A stretch of DNA of 64,000 nucleotides from Pseudomonas morbosilactucae (GCF_023241715.1 NZ_JALQCW010000021.1:54321-118320); one strand, 5' to 3'. Shown: positions 8,313-17,415, counted from the stretch's first letter. The notes: generated by a model from the letters alone, not told the origin. Numbers and translations: made by a program.

Positions 8313-9059
8313 ATGAACCCTCTCCCGCAAGCAGTAACTCCGCTGCCAAGCTCAAACCCATTTGCACGCGGTTATGACCACTTTCAGATCGAACGGCTGT
8401 TACTGATCACCTATGAAAACGACTGCCCTCCCTGCTTTCGCCCCGTGCACGACTCACAAGCCCATCTGCCTGATGATGCCCTGCAACAGTACCCGTGCTT
8501 GTTTAATGACGATTTCGCCTTGATCAGTGAAGGCCAATCCATTCCGGATGAGTTGGATGAGCAGTACGAATCCACGGGACTGGTACGGCAGGTGATCTAC
8601 GCCGTGAGGGGCGAAATGTTCAACCAGTGGCATCACGTCGGCGACTTGTACTCCCAGGAAGAAGCCCAAGCCATGGTCCACCGTTTACGCTTCGAAACAG
8701 GTCACTACAGTCGAGCCTGGGAAATCAGCACCGTACACCTCACTGAAGAAACAGTGCGCTACTTGGGACGCCGGGCTGGCAGCTTGGGCTGCAGACCAAC
8801 CGGCCTGCTGTTCGAACCCTTTACCTTAAACGACTGCCAGGGCGTCGGCTGTAAGTTGATCGGCACACCCTGGACTGACGATAACCTGTTAACGATCGAG
8901 GGCCGCCCTTACTCATGGCTGAGGCAAGAGCAACTCGACGCTGGCACACCAGAAACCTTGGTCAACGTACTGTATCTCGCGGCACTGGCAGATGTGCGAT
9001 TGTTGATCTTCGATCCTGATGCTGCTGTCTTGGATGGACTCGCCATTTTTGATGAGTAG
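8313..9059 (+). CDS. ICE accessory protein of unknown function
   Basis: The 248-residue soluble protein has no signal peptide. It belongs to a group seen in these ICEs between RadC and the secretion genes; I recall DUF5983 as a possible name but am not sure. The C-terminal third (TLVNVLYLAALADVRLLIFD) reads like a small alpha/beta domain. ATG 8313 follows TGGAGA. The frame is open from 8247, but that start overlaps the RadC stop and has no ribosome site. Confidence 0.55.
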   Translation: MNPLPQAVTPLPSSNPFARGYDHFQIERLLLITYENDCPPCFRPVHDSQAHLPDDALQQYPCLFNDDFALISEGQSIPDELDEQYESTGLVRQVIYAVRGEMFNQWHHVGDLYSQEEAQAMVHRLRFETGHYSRAWEISTVHLTEETVRYLGRRAGSLGCRPTGLLFEPFTLNDCQGVGCKLIGTPWTDDNLLTIEGRPYSWLRQEQLDAGTPETLVNVLYLAALADVRLLIFDPDAAVLDGLAIFDE

Positions 9060-9158
9060 TCACGTGTTCGGCGTAAACACGACCCGTCTTGGATCAACTT
9101 TTTCACTGATTCGCTCTATCACCTCATGTCAGCTTCTGCAATGAATCTGACATGAGGT
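9060..9158 (+). promoter_or_regulatory. Hairpins before the pilL-like gene; right arm contains its Shine-Dalgarno
   Basis: A small hairpin CGTGTT/AACACG lies just after the preceding stop. A perfect 12-bp inverted repeat follows: ACCTCATGTCAG (9121-9132) and CTGACATGAGGT (9147-9158). The GAGG at 9154-9157 is the only good ribosome site for the ATG at 9166, and it pairs with CCTC in the left arm. Folding would hide it, so translation of the first secretion gene may be gated. Confidence 0.55.
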
Positions 9159-9165
9159 TTGTTCC

Positions 9166-9708
9166 ATGGAGCGTTTTTTCACGCCTATCTGCTTGCTGGG
9201 TTTGCTAAGCGCCTGTGCTTCGCAAATCCCTACCCCATTGCCGACTGATCCGCAAATCGACGCTGGCGCCAAGGGTGCCCGGCTTTCGGGAGACACTGGC
9301 AAAACACATCACCCGGCAGAACTCCGCTATGGCCGCTATACGCTAGTCAGCACTGAGGCCAGCAAGGAGCAACATGACCTTCTCTCTCAAATTATCGACG
9401 TCAGTGTGCCCTCCAACCTGAGTCCTTCAGTGCAGGATGCAATGCATTACGTGTTGCAGCGCTCGGGTTATTCGCTCTGTCCTGCCGCCGGGCCCGTGAC
9501 AACGCTTTTTACTCGCCCCCTGCCTGCCGCCCACTACCGGCTTGGACCAATCCCATTACGCAGTGCGCTGCAAGTACTCGCAGGCCCCGCCTGGCAACTC
9601 ACTACCGACGACGTCAGCCGCTCAGTTTGCTTCGAACAACAGAAACCTGAGCTCGGCATCGCATCGCCAGCCCCTGCTTCAACTCACCAGTCGGAGGCTC
9701 GCCCATGA
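9166..9708 (+). CDS. PilL-like N-terminal domain lipoprotein, first gene of the secretion cluster
   Basis: The 180-residue product has a lipoprotein signal with lipobox LLSAC at residues 13-17. The domain at about residues 50-150 (ELRYGRYTLVSTEAS ... GYSLCP ... YRLGPIPLRSALQVLAGPAW) is the PilL/TcpQ-type domain found in PFGI-1 elements. It is probably an outer-membrane-anchored part of the conjugation apparatus. It overlaps the next gene by ATGA. Translation may be limited by the upstream hairpin. Confidence 0.75.
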   Translation: MERFFTPICLLGLLSACASQIPTPLPTDPQIDAGAKGARLSGDTGKTHHPAELRYGRYTLVSTEASKEQHDLLSQIIDVSVPSNLSPSVQDAMHYVLQRSGYSLCPAAGPVTTLFTRPLPAAHYRLGPIPLRSALQVLAGPAWQLTTDDVSRSVCFEQQKPELGIASPAPASTHQSEARP

Positions 9709-10382
9709 AGGCCTCAACCTTTCAAACCCTCATCGTGGGATTGCTTTGCCTGGCGGTCGCCAGCCTGAGCGCTGGCGTGTTCAACCAGCATCAACACATG
9801 ACCGAACTGCAGAGCACAGCCACGCAATACCGACAAACCCTGGACACCCTGCAACATGATTCAAACACCCTAAAAGACGCCCAGGAGAAGCTGCAGTACG
9901 CGGTGAAAGACTTGAAACTAATGGTCGATAGTGGCGAGCAACAGGCCAACACCCTCGATCCGATGTTGGATCAATGGGCACAGGAGATACAGGAACTGCG
10001 CGACGGTCTGACAACCCGTGCGACTGAGGCAGACCTGGCGGCATTACGCACACGCGTTGAGCACGTCGAACTGCAACTGATCGACATCAAGCCTCAGCCA
10101 TCGTCCCAACCACCAGCACCGCCACCTGCGGAGATCAAACCCAGAGCAACAGATCGTACCAAGCCCGCCCCGCTCTCACCTCCATTCTCAGTGTTAAGTG
10201 TCGAGTCCCGCGGTGGCGAACGCTTTCTGGCAGTTGCACCTCATCACTCTCGCTCGCTCACGGATGTTCGACTGCTCCATAGCGGCGAGCAGTTCGGAGC
10301 CTGGCAACTGAAAACACTGGAACCGAACTCAGCCGTCTTCGCGGTGGCCGCTCAGCCAGACCAGACCGTGTATTGGCCTTGA
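9705..10382 (+). CDS. Membrane-anchored coiled-coil ICE protein
   Basis: The 225-residue protein has one N-terminal membrane anchor (about residues 8-27), then a coiled coil (about 30-130, rich in Leu/Gln/Glu heptads), a Pro-rich linker, and a small C-terminal domain (FSVLSVESRGGERFLAVAPH). The last resembles the periplasmic domain of pilus-associated proteins. It likely spans the periplasm and helps join inner- and outer-membrane parts. ATGA overlap with the lipoprotein gene supports one operon. Confidence 0.6.
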   Translation: MKASTFQTLIVGLLCLAVASLSAGVFNQHQHMTELQSTATQYRQTLDTLQHDSNTLKDAQEKLQYAVKDLKLMVDSGEQQANTLDPMLDQWAQEIQELRDGLTTRATEADLAALRTRVEHVELQLIDIKPQPSSQPPAPPPAEIKPRATDRTKPAPLSPPFSVLSVESRGGERFLAVAPHHSRSLTDVRLLHSGEQFGAWQLKTLEPNSAVFAVAAQPDQTVYWP

Positions 10383-10391
10383 GAGGCGATC

Positions 10392-11105
10392 ATGAACAGA
10401 GCGCCACTCTTCCCCGTCGTTTGTCTTTTGTCGTTGTTGAGTGCAGGTGCTGCGATAGGGAATCCTCTTTCGACACAGTCACAGTTCCAGGACACGCAGC
10501 CTGCACCCCTGAGACGCTCTGACTCCAGGCAGGCTTCAAACTGGGGGCTAACCGAGCAGGAGTGGACACGCTTCGAACAGATCCAAGCGGGCCCTCGCGG
10601 TTTCTGGAGCCCAGACCTCGATCCACTGACCACACTCGGAGTCGAGGCCGAGACTGACCAAGAGCGCCAGCGCTATGCCGAGTTGCAAGTAGCGTTAGAA
10701 GCCAAACGCGCCGAGCGTGAGTTGGCCTATCAGAACGCTTACACCGCGGCCTGGGCCAAGCTGTTTCCTGGACTGCTGCCGATTCAGGGCATGGCATCCC
10801 CGACCAGCTCGCCGGTCGTGCCACGCCAAGCACTGTTTGTGGAAGATCGCTGTTCGGCGTGCATTGCCACAGCGCAACGCTTGCAAAGCAGTAACACGGC
10901 TTTCGACATCTACCTGGTGGGCAGTCAAGGCGAGGATGAACGCGTTCTCAGTTGGGCTCGGCAAGCAGACATTGATCCGGCCAAGGTTCAGCGCCGGCAA
11001 ATAACCTTGAACCATGACCGTGGACGTTGGTTCAGTCTGGGTGCCCCGGGGCCCTTGCCTGCCACATTTCAACAGGTGAATGGGCAATGGCAACGACTCG
11101 ACTGA
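10392..11105 (+). CDS. TIGR03759 family ICE protein
   Basis: The 237-residue exported protein has a signal peptide (residues 1-23, ending near GAAIGNP). The family hallmark NWGLTEQEWTRFEQIQAGPRG is present, and then SPDLDPLTTLGVEA. The C-terminal half has a thioredoxin-like look with one Cys pair (CSACI). It probably acts in the periplasm in assembly of the type G transfer machine. Its end overlaps the transglycosylase start by 19 bases. Confidence 0.8.
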   Translation: MNRAPLFPVVCLLSLLSAGAAIGNPLSTQSQFQDTQPAPLRRSDSRQASNWGLTEQEWTRFEQIQAGPRGFWSPDLDPLTTLGVEAETDQERQRYAELQVALEAKRAERELAYQNAYTAAWAKLFPGLLPIQGMASPTSSPVVPRQALFVEDRCSACIATAQRLQSSNTAFDIYLVGSQGEDERVLSWARQADIDPAKVQRRQITLNHDRGRWFSLGAPGPLPATFQQVNGQWQRLD

Positions 11106-11635
11106 GTGGGATTGCGCTGACATTGGTGATGCTAGCGGTTCAGGCAGAGGAGCTCCCGCCGCCGGCCTACCAACTGGCGGCACATGAGGCCGGCATACCT
11201 TCGGCAGTATTGTTTGCGATTACCCTACAGGAAAGCGGTACCCGGGTTCGTGACCAACTGCTGCCATGGCCATGGACGCTGAACATTGCCGGAGTGCCCT
11301 ATCGCTTCGCGACTCAACAAGCCGCCTGCTATGCACTGCTCATGGCCCTCACGCGGTATAGCGCCAAGCGAGTCGATGCCGGGCTTGGACAAACCAATCT
11401 TGGCTACCACGGGCACCGCTTTTCCAGTCCCTGTGAAGCCCTCGACCCCTACCAAAATCTCGCCGTTACCGCTGCCCTGCTGCAGGAGCATCACGCCGCT
11501 ACCGGCGACTGGGTATCCGCTGCAGGACGCTATCACCGACCCGCGGGGGGAGCGCCGGCTGCGCGCTACCGCGCTGGTTTTTCCCGCCAACTTCAAAGGT
11601 TGCTGGTCTCCGGCAAACAGGGCACACCGCCATGA
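11087..11635 (+). CDS. Lytic transglycosylase (SLT domain) for conjugation
   Basis: I start at ATG 11087 (AGGTG upstream); the protein is then 182 residues with a signal peptide. The SLT signature AITLQESGTRVRDQ gives the catalytic Glu near residue 46; later come GLGQTNLGYHG and a Tyr-rich end. It opens peptidoglycan so the secretion channel can span the envelope. It overlaps the gene before by 19 bases and the gene after by four (ATGA). Confidence 0.8.
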   Translation: MATTRLSGIALTLVMLAVQAEELPPPAYQLAAHEAGIPSAVLFAITLQESGTRVRDQLLPWPWTLNIAGVPYRFATQQAACYALLMALTRYSAKRVDAGLGQTNLGYHGHRFSSPCEALDPYQNLAVTAALLQEHHAATGDWVSAAGRYHRPAGGAPAARYRAGFSRQLQRLLVSGKQGTPP

Positions 11636-12147
11636 AGAGAATCCTCCTAACCTGTTGCTTCATCCTCCTATCGGCACCTTTCGCCCAGGCGACGCCAATC
11701 GACACTGGGGATTCGGCTAGCTACCTCAACCAACGCAATATTCCGGCAACGGCCCTGCCAATAGCTCGCAAAGTACCGGCTGATTTGCCCGTTCATACGG
11801 ACCTGTCCACGTTTGCCGATGAGACCTGGGTATTGCCTGTGCACAGCGCCCTCCTGAGCCCCGGCCAGATCACATCTCGAACCTTGAACATGCCGGGCTT
11901 GCAAGCATTTTTTCTGGTCGGTGACGATCACCAGTCACTGACTTGGTTGCGTGAACGCGCATCTGAACTACACGAACTGGGTGCCGCAGGCTTCGCCGTC
12001 GAAGTGGCCGATGCAGAGGCTTTGGCCCGGATTCGAGCACTTGCCCCCGGCCTTACCATCCTCCCAGTCAACGGTAACGACATCGCCACACGCCTGCAGA
12101 TCCAACACTACCCCGTCTTGATCACCAGTACCTCGCTGGAACAGTGA
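11632..12147 (+). CDS. TIGR03765 family ICE protein
   Basis: The 171-residue exported protein has a signal peptide (ending FAQA-TP at about residue 20). The rest matches the TIGR03765 pattern: PVHTDLSTFADETWVLPVHS, then SPGQITSR and the conserved FFLVGDD. It ends ... HYPVLITSTSLEQ. It is a likely periplasmic component next to the coupling protein. Role not known. It is the last gene before traD, nine bases away. Confidence 0.8.
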   Translation: MKRILLTCCFILLSAPFAQATPIDTGDSASYLNQRNIPATALPIARKVPADLPVHTDLSTFADETWVLPVHSALLSPGQITSRTLNMPGLQAFFLVGDDHQSLTWLRERASELHELGAAGFAVEVADAEALARIRALAPGLTILPVNGNDIATRLQIQHYPVLITSTSLEQ

Positions 12148-12156
12148 GTCCATGTC

Positions 12157-14262
12157 ATGGCCGAGCATGCGATGGAATCAAAGCTTCGGCCAGCAGTGGA
12201 GCTGTACACCGTCGCGATCTGCCTTGCAGCCGCCGTGTTGTGCCTGTACTCGCCTTGGGCCGTGGCCCTGTCACCCGAAATCGGTTTGGTGGTCGCGCTG
12301 GCTTATGCCCTGTTTGGCTTCATACGCCTGCGACAAGGCTGGGAGGTATTGCGCTATCGGCGCAACATCCGGCGGCTGCCCCGCTACGAACTGACCAGCC
12401 GGCAGATTCCGGTCAGCCGTAAATATCTATTCATGGGGCGCGGCTTTCGCTGGACGCGCCTGCATACCCAGCGCTTGGTCGAGGCTCAGGATCCGGCGGT
12501 CGCTCACTACGTCGACCAACCGCCGCACTACCGCTTGGCCCGTGGACTCGAAAGACGCCTGGAACATGCACCGTTTCCCCTGTCGACATTGGCGCGCGTC
12601 ACCGCCTGGGATAACGCGTTCAACCCGTTGCGACCGTTACCACCGGTCGGTGGCTCAACGCTATTGCATGGGGTTGAGCCCGACGAAGCGGTGGTCAGTC
12701 TGCCACTGGGCGAACGGGTCGGACACACCCTGGTGCTGGGCACGACGCGTGTTGGCAAAACGCGGCTCGCCGAGGTGTACATCACCCAAGACATACACCG
12801 CGTCGAACACGAGGTCGTGATCGTCTTTGATCCGAAAGGCGATGCCGACCTGCTCAAACGGATGTACGTCGAAGCCAAACGCGCTGGTCGGGAAAAGGAG
12901 TTTTATGTTTTCCATCTGGGCTGGCCGCAGATCTCCGCTCGCTACAACGCCGTGGGACGCTTCGGGCGTATCTCGGAGGTAGCATCGCGCATCGCCGGGC
13001 AGCTCAGTGGTGAAGGCAATTCCGCAGCCTTCCGCGAGTTTGCCTGGCGCTTCGTCAACATCATCGCTCGAGCGCTGATCGAGCTGGGCCGACGTCCGGA
13101 CTACCTGCAGATCCAACGGCATGTGGTCAACATTGATGCACTGTTCATCGAATACGCTCAACAGTTTTTTGCCAAGAACGACTCGACGGCCTGGGAAGTG
13201 ATCGTCCAACTCGAGGGCAAGCTCACCGAGAAGAACATTCCCCGGCATATGGTTGGGCGTGAGCGGCGCGTGGTGGCCATCGAGCAATACTTGGCGGCGA
13301 AAAGAGTATTCGATCCAGTGCTGGATGGGCTGCGCTCTGCGGTACGGTATGACCGCACCTACTTCGACAAAATCGTCGCCTCGCTGCTGCCACTGCTGGA
13401 GAAACTCACCACCGGCAAAACCGCCCAGTTGCTGGCCCCCAACTACACCGACCTGGATGACCCGCGGCCGATCTTCGACTGGATGCAGATCATCCGCAAA
13501 CGCGGCATTGTGTATGTCGGTCTGGACGCGCTGACCGATGCCGAGGTAGCCGCCGCGGTGGGCAACTCCATGTTCGCCGACTTGGTCTCCGTCGCGGGCC
13601 ATATCTACAAACACGGTGTCGACCATGGACTGCCCCAATCAAGCAGCAACAGTGACAAGGTGCCGATCAACCTGCATGCCGATGAGTTCAACGAGTTGAT
13701 GGGTGATGAATTCATCCCATTGATCAACAAAGGTGGCGGTGCCGGCATCCAGGTGACGGCTTACACCCAGACGCTTAGCGATATCGAAGCGCGCATTGGT
13801 AGCCGTGCCAAGGCCGGCCAGGTGATCGGTAATTTCAACACGCTGCAGATGCTCCGCGTGCGCGAGACAGCCACCGCGGAGCTGCTCACTCAGCAGTTAC
13901 CGAAGGTGAACGTGCTCACCAGAACCCTGGTATCGGGCGCAACTGACACCTCTGACCCCGAAGCCAATACAGACTTCACGTCCTCCTCCCAGGACCGCGT
14001 CAGCAGCACCAGCGTGCCGTTGATTGAGCCCGCTCACATCGTCAGCTTGCCCAAGGGGCAAATGTTCTCCTTCCAGTCCGGTGGGCAGCTCTGGAAAGTC
14101 CGCATGCCCTTGCCTAAGCCGTCCAACGACGATGCCATGCCCAAAGACCTGCAGGAGCTCGCACACCGTATGCGCGCCACCTACAACGCGCAGGCGGGAC
14201 AGTGGTGGACGGTCAACGGAGGCGGGCCAACAGAAAACTTCGATCTGGATCAGGTGGGGTAG
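12157..14262 (+). CDS. traD: Type IV coupling protein TraD
   Basis: The 701-residue protein has two membrane helices near the N-terminus (about residues 15-60) and a FtsK/HerA-like ATPase body. Walker A GTTRVGKT lies at about residues 195-202 and a Walker B-like VVIVFDPKGDADLL follows at about 225; a second conserved block is INLHADEFNELM. It docks the relaxase-DNA complex on the secretion channel and powers DNA export. Length fits the SXT/TOL-type TraD family. It starts nine bases after TIGR03765. Confidence 0.9.
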   Translation: MAEHAMESKLRPAVELYTVAICLAAAVLCLYSPWAVALSPEIGLVVALAYALFGFIRLRQGWEVLRYRRNIRRLPRYELTSRQIPVSRKYLFMGRGFRWTRLHTQRLVEAQDPAVAHYVDQPPHYRLARGLERRLEHAPFPLSTLARVTAWDNAFNPLRPLPPVGGSTLLHGVEPDEAVVSLPLGERVGHTLVLGTTRVGKTRLAEVYITQDIHRVEHEVVIVFDPKGDADLLKRMYVEAKRAGREKEFYVFHLGWPQISARYNAVGRFGRISEVASRIAGQLSGEGNSAAFREFAWRFVNIIARALIELGRRPDYLQIQRHVVNIDALFIEYAQQFFAKNDSTAWEVIVQLEGKLTEKNIPRHMVGRERRVVAIEQYLAAKRVFDPVLDGLRSAVRYDRTYFDKIVASLLPLLEKLTTGKTAQLLAPNYTDLDDPRPIFDWMQIIRKRGIVYVGLDALTDAEVAAAVGNSMFADLVSVAGHIYKHGVDHGLPQSSSNSDKVPINLHADEFNELMGDEFIPLINKGGGAGIQVTAYTQTLSDIEARIGSRAKAGQVIGNFNTLQMLRVRETATAELLTQQLPKVNVLTRTLVSGATDTSDPEANTDFTSSSQDRVSSTSVPLIEPAHIVSLPKGQMFSFQSGGQLWKVRMPLPKPSNDDAMPKDLQELAHRMRATYNAQAGQWWTVNGGGPTENFDLDQVG

Positions 14263-14352
14263 CCCGTCCCGCGATAATTTTTTTATTCAGTAGCACACGA
14301 TCCAGAAAACGTCGTGACCACACGAATTCCGCAGCGTGCATGGAGGTGAAGA

Positions 14353-15084
14353 ATGGCGACACCCGCTCAGCACACCGTGCAACAGCCGATCCAGCGTCCA
14401 GGGTTGATCATCTCGGCGATCCGCTTAGTCCTACGCGTCATCGGCTTGTTGATGGCCTCATTGTTGTTCTCGATCCTGATCGAGTTCGCTGGCCTGCTGC
14501 TTTTCTGGGGAGACCAGGGCTGGCGGCATAGTCAGGCCATGCTGAGAAGTGAATTAAGTTGGCTTAGCGAACACTTTAAATCTTCACTTCTTATCCAACA
14601 GCCTGGGCAAACGATTACCCACTGGCTGGATTTCCTCTATCAGTGGGTGCTGGTCAAAACAGGCTTTGCGGATTTTGCCCAGCAGGCGCGGGTTTCGAGC
14701 CAGGGCAACGGCTTCTGGAGCGGGATCAACCAGTTCTACGTACATATCGAGGACTTTGTACTGTCGGCGGTGTATGTCACTTTCACCTTCGTGGTGCGCC
14801 TGACCATTCTGGTCCTGTCCGCCCCTCTGTTTCTGTTGGCAATGTTGACCGGCTTTGTCGATGGACTGATGCGCCGGGATCTACGTAAATTTGGCGCGGG
14901 GCGAGAAAGTAGCTTTGTCTACCATCGAGCGAAACGAGCCGTAATACCAATGCTGATCGTGCCGTGGGTTATTTACTTGTCCTTGCCCTTTTCGCTCAAT
15001 CCCATGGCTGTGTTTGTTCCTTGTGCTGTGATGCTCGGCATCACTACGGCAATCACGGCAACCACATTCAAGAAGTATCTCTGA
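14353..15084 (+). CDS. TIGR03747 family ICE membrane protein
   Basis: The 243-residue protein has about four hydrophobic segments (residues 18-40, 140-165, 200-218, 222-240), with a region between the first two that includes a conserved FADFAQQARVS-like stretch. It matches TIGR03747, which follows traD in this ICE family. It is probably an inner-membrane partner of TraD. GGAGGTGAAG precedes ATG. The next gene is on the other strand. Confidence 0.8.
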   Translation: MATPAQHTVQQPIQRPGLIISAIRLVLRVIGLLMASLLFSILIEFAGLLLFWGDQGWRHSQAMLRSELSWLSEHFKSSLLIQQPGQTITHWLDFLYQWVLVKTGFADFAQQARVSSQGNGFWSGINQFYVHIEDFVLSAVYVTFTFVVRLTILVLSAPLFLLAMLTGFVDGLMRRDLRKFGAGRESSFVYHRAKRAVIPMLIVPWVIYLSLPFSLNPMAVFVPCAVMLGITTAITATTFKKYL

Positions 15085-15320
15085 TTCGGGAAAAATCCCT
15101 TTAAACATTCTGATGCCAGGATAGCGATCCAACGACCGAAAACTGATATTCCATATGAGTGCAAAAACTGCTAGAGATCATCCACTACTCCCACTATGAG
15201 CTAGAGCATTAGGTGAAATGCGGTCGCCCAAGATTGCGGGAACATCAAGGATCTAAACACCAATTGAAACTGTTGCAGGATGGGCTCAAGACTTGCACTC
15301 TAGATGTATCATTCCCACCG

Positions 15321-15345
15321 AAAAAAGGACCTTTACAGGCCCTTT
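15321..15345 (-). terminator. Terminator of the mvaT-like gene
   Basis: Read on the minus strand, arms AAAGGGCCT and AGGTCCTTT with loop GTAA end in T6. It lies 16 bases after the mvaT-like stop, between two convergent genes. Confidence 0.7.
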
Positions 15346-15360
15346 GTCATCAAACCGATC

Positions 15361-15732
15361 TTACTGAGTACGCCAGGAGTCGACAACATCCGCGCCAAAC
15401 TCGACTTTCCATTCTTTCAGTTGCCGATGATTTCCGCCCTTGGTTTCGATTACCTCACCCGAGTTTGGATTCTTGTAGATCTTCACGTCTCTAGTCTTGC
15501 GGACTGCTTTTACGGGGAAAACTGCCGTGCCTGAGGTACGACGGCCAGCTTCCGGATCCAGAATGCTAATGATGTTTTTCAAACTGAAGCCGTACTCACC
15601 AAGCAACGTCCGCAATTTACTCTCAAACTCCATCTCTTTTTTCAGGCCGGAATCACTTTTCATCGACTCAAGCTCTGCGAGCTGTTCAGCCAGTTGTTGC
15701 TCAAGCTTGCGAAATTCAGCCAAACGAGACAT
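15361..15732 (-). CDS. MvaT-family H-NS-like xenogeneic silencer carried by the ICE
   Basis: The 123-residue protein has the MvaT plan: an N-terminal coiled-coil oligomerisation part (MSRLAEFRKLEQQLAEQL), LKKEMEFESKLRTLLGEYG, and the C-terminal DNA-binding end with VIETKGGNHRQLKEWK. It should bind AT-rich DNA in the minor groove and bridge it. ICE- and plasmid-borne copies reduce the fitness cost of new DNA by joining the host MvaT/MvaU pool. It lies on the opposite strand inside the transfer region, with its own terminator. GGAAG precedes ATG. Confidence 0.85.
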   Translation of the reverse strand: MSRLAEFRKLEQQLAEQLAELESMKSDSGLKKEMEFESKLRTLLGEYGFSLKNIISILDPEAGRRTSGTAVFPVKAVRKTRDVKIYKNPNSGEVIETKGGNHRQLKEWKVEFGADVVDSWRTQ

Positions 15733-16033
15733 CTGAAACTTCCTTCAGGTTAGGGTAATTAAGAATAAACATTCCAATGCTAAGCGATGATTAGCTCCTC
15801 GTCACCTATGCTGGCCCAGAATTAACTTATGCACACATTGTCGTATGAACAACACACTAGGATTGAGCTCAAAATTTTCTTCTGAGCATTTTTCTAACCA
15901 AATCGACTACTGATGTATGTGAGCAGACCTATTCGGCTCTCCCCAAAAAAGCGATAGGTCCCACCTCGCGTTTAATGCTGAGTCATTCGACCTCTGACTT
16001 GATTCTGTTCCCATATCTTCACGGGCCAGTATC
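15733..16033. other. Divergent intergenic region (mvaT-like / RAQPRD operon)
   Basis: This 301-base stretch is AT-rich compared with its surroundings and has no ORF. It must hold the promoter of the mvaT-like gene to the left and that of the second secretion operon to the right. No clear operator could be assigned. Confidence 0.5.
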
Positions 16034-16369
16034 ATGCCAACTACCGCCTTTCGCTTCTTGTTGCTTTTCTCGCTGGCTATCGCCAATGGCAGCAGTTATG
16101 CCGCATCTGCTCATGAGCAGGATCAGCTCAGCCGAGTCCAGCAGCAGCTCGAAATTATCGAGCGCCTTACGGCGCGAGCTATGACAGACAACACGGCGGC
16201 TCCCGACGATCGCTATCGCTTCGACTATCCCCGCCTGTCCAGGGACATCCAACACATACGGGACGGCATACAGGGTTATCTATCCCCTTCCCGCGCACAA
16301 CCTCGCGACCCTGGTGAGCTGGTGGGTGATTACCGCCTCGACACTCCGCCTGCGGAGCCCTCGCCATGA
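16034..16369 (+). CDS. RAQPRD family ICE protein
   Basis: The 111-residue exported protein has a signal peptide (residues 1-23, ending YAASA) and the family's name motif SRAQPRDP near residues 85-92. It is periplasmic, function unknown, and always found at the head of the second secretion block in these ICEs. It overlaps the next gene by ATGA. Confidence 0.85.
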   Translation: MPTTAFRFLLLFSLAIANGSSYAASAHEQDQLSRVQQQLEIIERLTARAMTDNTAAPDDRYRFDYPRLSRDIQHIRDGIQGYLSPSRAQPRDPGELVGDYRLDTPPAEPSP

Positions 16370-16605
16370 GCATGACTGAAACTCAGAGCGCTGCGTTTCA
16401 AAACGCCTCCGGTTTTTCATCGCAGAGCAGTTCGACGCTCTGGATATCCCTGGTTCTGGTTCTGACCTTGCTTTGGTGCGCCTGGGTGATCTGGACGGCT
16501 TACCGCGGCTGGGCCGCCGGCAGCGTGCGCTTCGGCGCGTTTGGCGGTAGTGCTGCACGCGTGTTGCTCGCGTTGTTGGTTCTGATGTTCTTCACCCTGT
16601 CTTAA
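16366..16605 (+). CDS. TIGR03758 family small membrane protein
   Basis: The 79-residue protein has two hydrophobic helices (about 24-45 and 60-78) and matches TIGR03758 of the type G conjugation system. Its size and topology resemble pilin-like or VirB3-like small subunits. It lies between RAQPRD (ATGA overlap) and TIGR03745. Confidence 0.75.
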   Translation: MSMTETQSAAFQNASGFSSQSSSTLWISLVLVLTLLWCAWVIWTAYRGWAAGSVRFGAFGGSAARVLLALLVLMFFTLS

Positions 16606-16622
16606 CACCGGAGATCACCATC

Positions 16623-16994
16623 ATGCTTAAGTGCCTTGTCCCTCTGAAAAACAACTTGCGTGATCGTGCCAGTCAGCGCCTGTTCGGCCTGCTGCTGGTG
16701 CTCGGTCCAAGCCTGGCTTTTGCCGAACTCCCCACCATGGAGGCCCCTTCGCGTGGCGAAGGATCAGGGTTAATCGAGACGATCAAAAACTATGCCTACG
16801 ACGGCGGCATCCTGCTCGGCCTGCTGATCGCCCTACTCGCTTTCTTGGGGGTGGCGTGGCACTCGTTGACCGTATACGCCGACGTACAGAACCAACGCAA
16901 GACCTGGAAGGATCTCGGCGCTGTGGTCGGTATCGGCGCCCTGTTGGTGGTGATCATTATCTGGTTTTTGACCAAGGCTGCCGCGATTCTGTGA
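16623..16994 (+). CDS. TIGR03745 family membrane protein, likely conjugative pilin
   Basis: The 123-residue protein has a long leader (about 35 residues ending AFA), then a short loop and two membrane helices (about 58-78 and 95-117). That is the VirB2/TrbC pilin plan. TIGR03745 is the family at this position in MPF-G clusters. Calling it the pilin is an inference from topology and place. Confidence 0.75.
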   Translation: MLKCLVPLKNNLRDRASQRLFGLLLVLGPSLAFAELPTMEAPSRGEGSGLIETIKNYAYDGGILLGLLIALLAFLGVAWHSLTVYADVQNQRKTWKDLGAVVGIGALLVVIIIWFLTKAAAIL

Positions 16995-17001
16995 GGTAGG
17001 C

Positions 17002-17415
17002 ATGAACGACGCTATCGAACGCCTTTCCGACGGCACCTTGGTTTTTCTTCCGGAGCGGCTCAACCGTGATCCCGCCGTATTGCGTGGTTTGACCAATGAT
17101 GAGATGTGGGTAGCGCTCGGCACCGGTGCGGTCATTGGCCTGCTGCTAGGCGTTCCGCTGGCGATCGCCACCGCCTCCATTGCCGTGGCGCCGACCAGCA
17201 TGATCGCAGGCATGGCGGTGGTGTTATTTGCCGGTGGCACACTACTGCGTCGGGCCAAACGGGCTCGCCCCGAGACCTGGTTGTACCGCAAGCTCGAATG
17301 GATGCTTGCCAGCCGTTGGCGTCTGGGTCGCGGAAGTTTGATTCTGCACTCCGGTGCCTGGACGGTTCGCCGCTCAAGCCGTCTGCGTCCTGCCCTGTCC
17401 CGGTGGCTACCATGA
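17002..17415 (+). CDS. TIGR03750 family conjugal transfer protein (VirB3-like)
   Basis: The 137-residue protein has two close hydrophobic segments (about residues 42-60 and 64-82) after a short cytoplasmic start (LVFLPERLNRDPAVLRGLT). It then has a basic, Arg/Trp-rich tail. This is the pattern of VirB3/TraL proteins that partner the VirB4 ATPase. It overlaps the next gene by ATGA. Confidence 0.75.
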   Translation: MNDAIERLSDGTLVFLPERLNRDPAVLRGLTNDEMWVALGTGAVIGLLLGVPLAIATASIAVAPTSMIAGMAVVLFAGGTLLRRAKRARPETWLYRKLEWMLASRWRLGRGSLILHSGAWTVRRSSRLRPALSRWLP

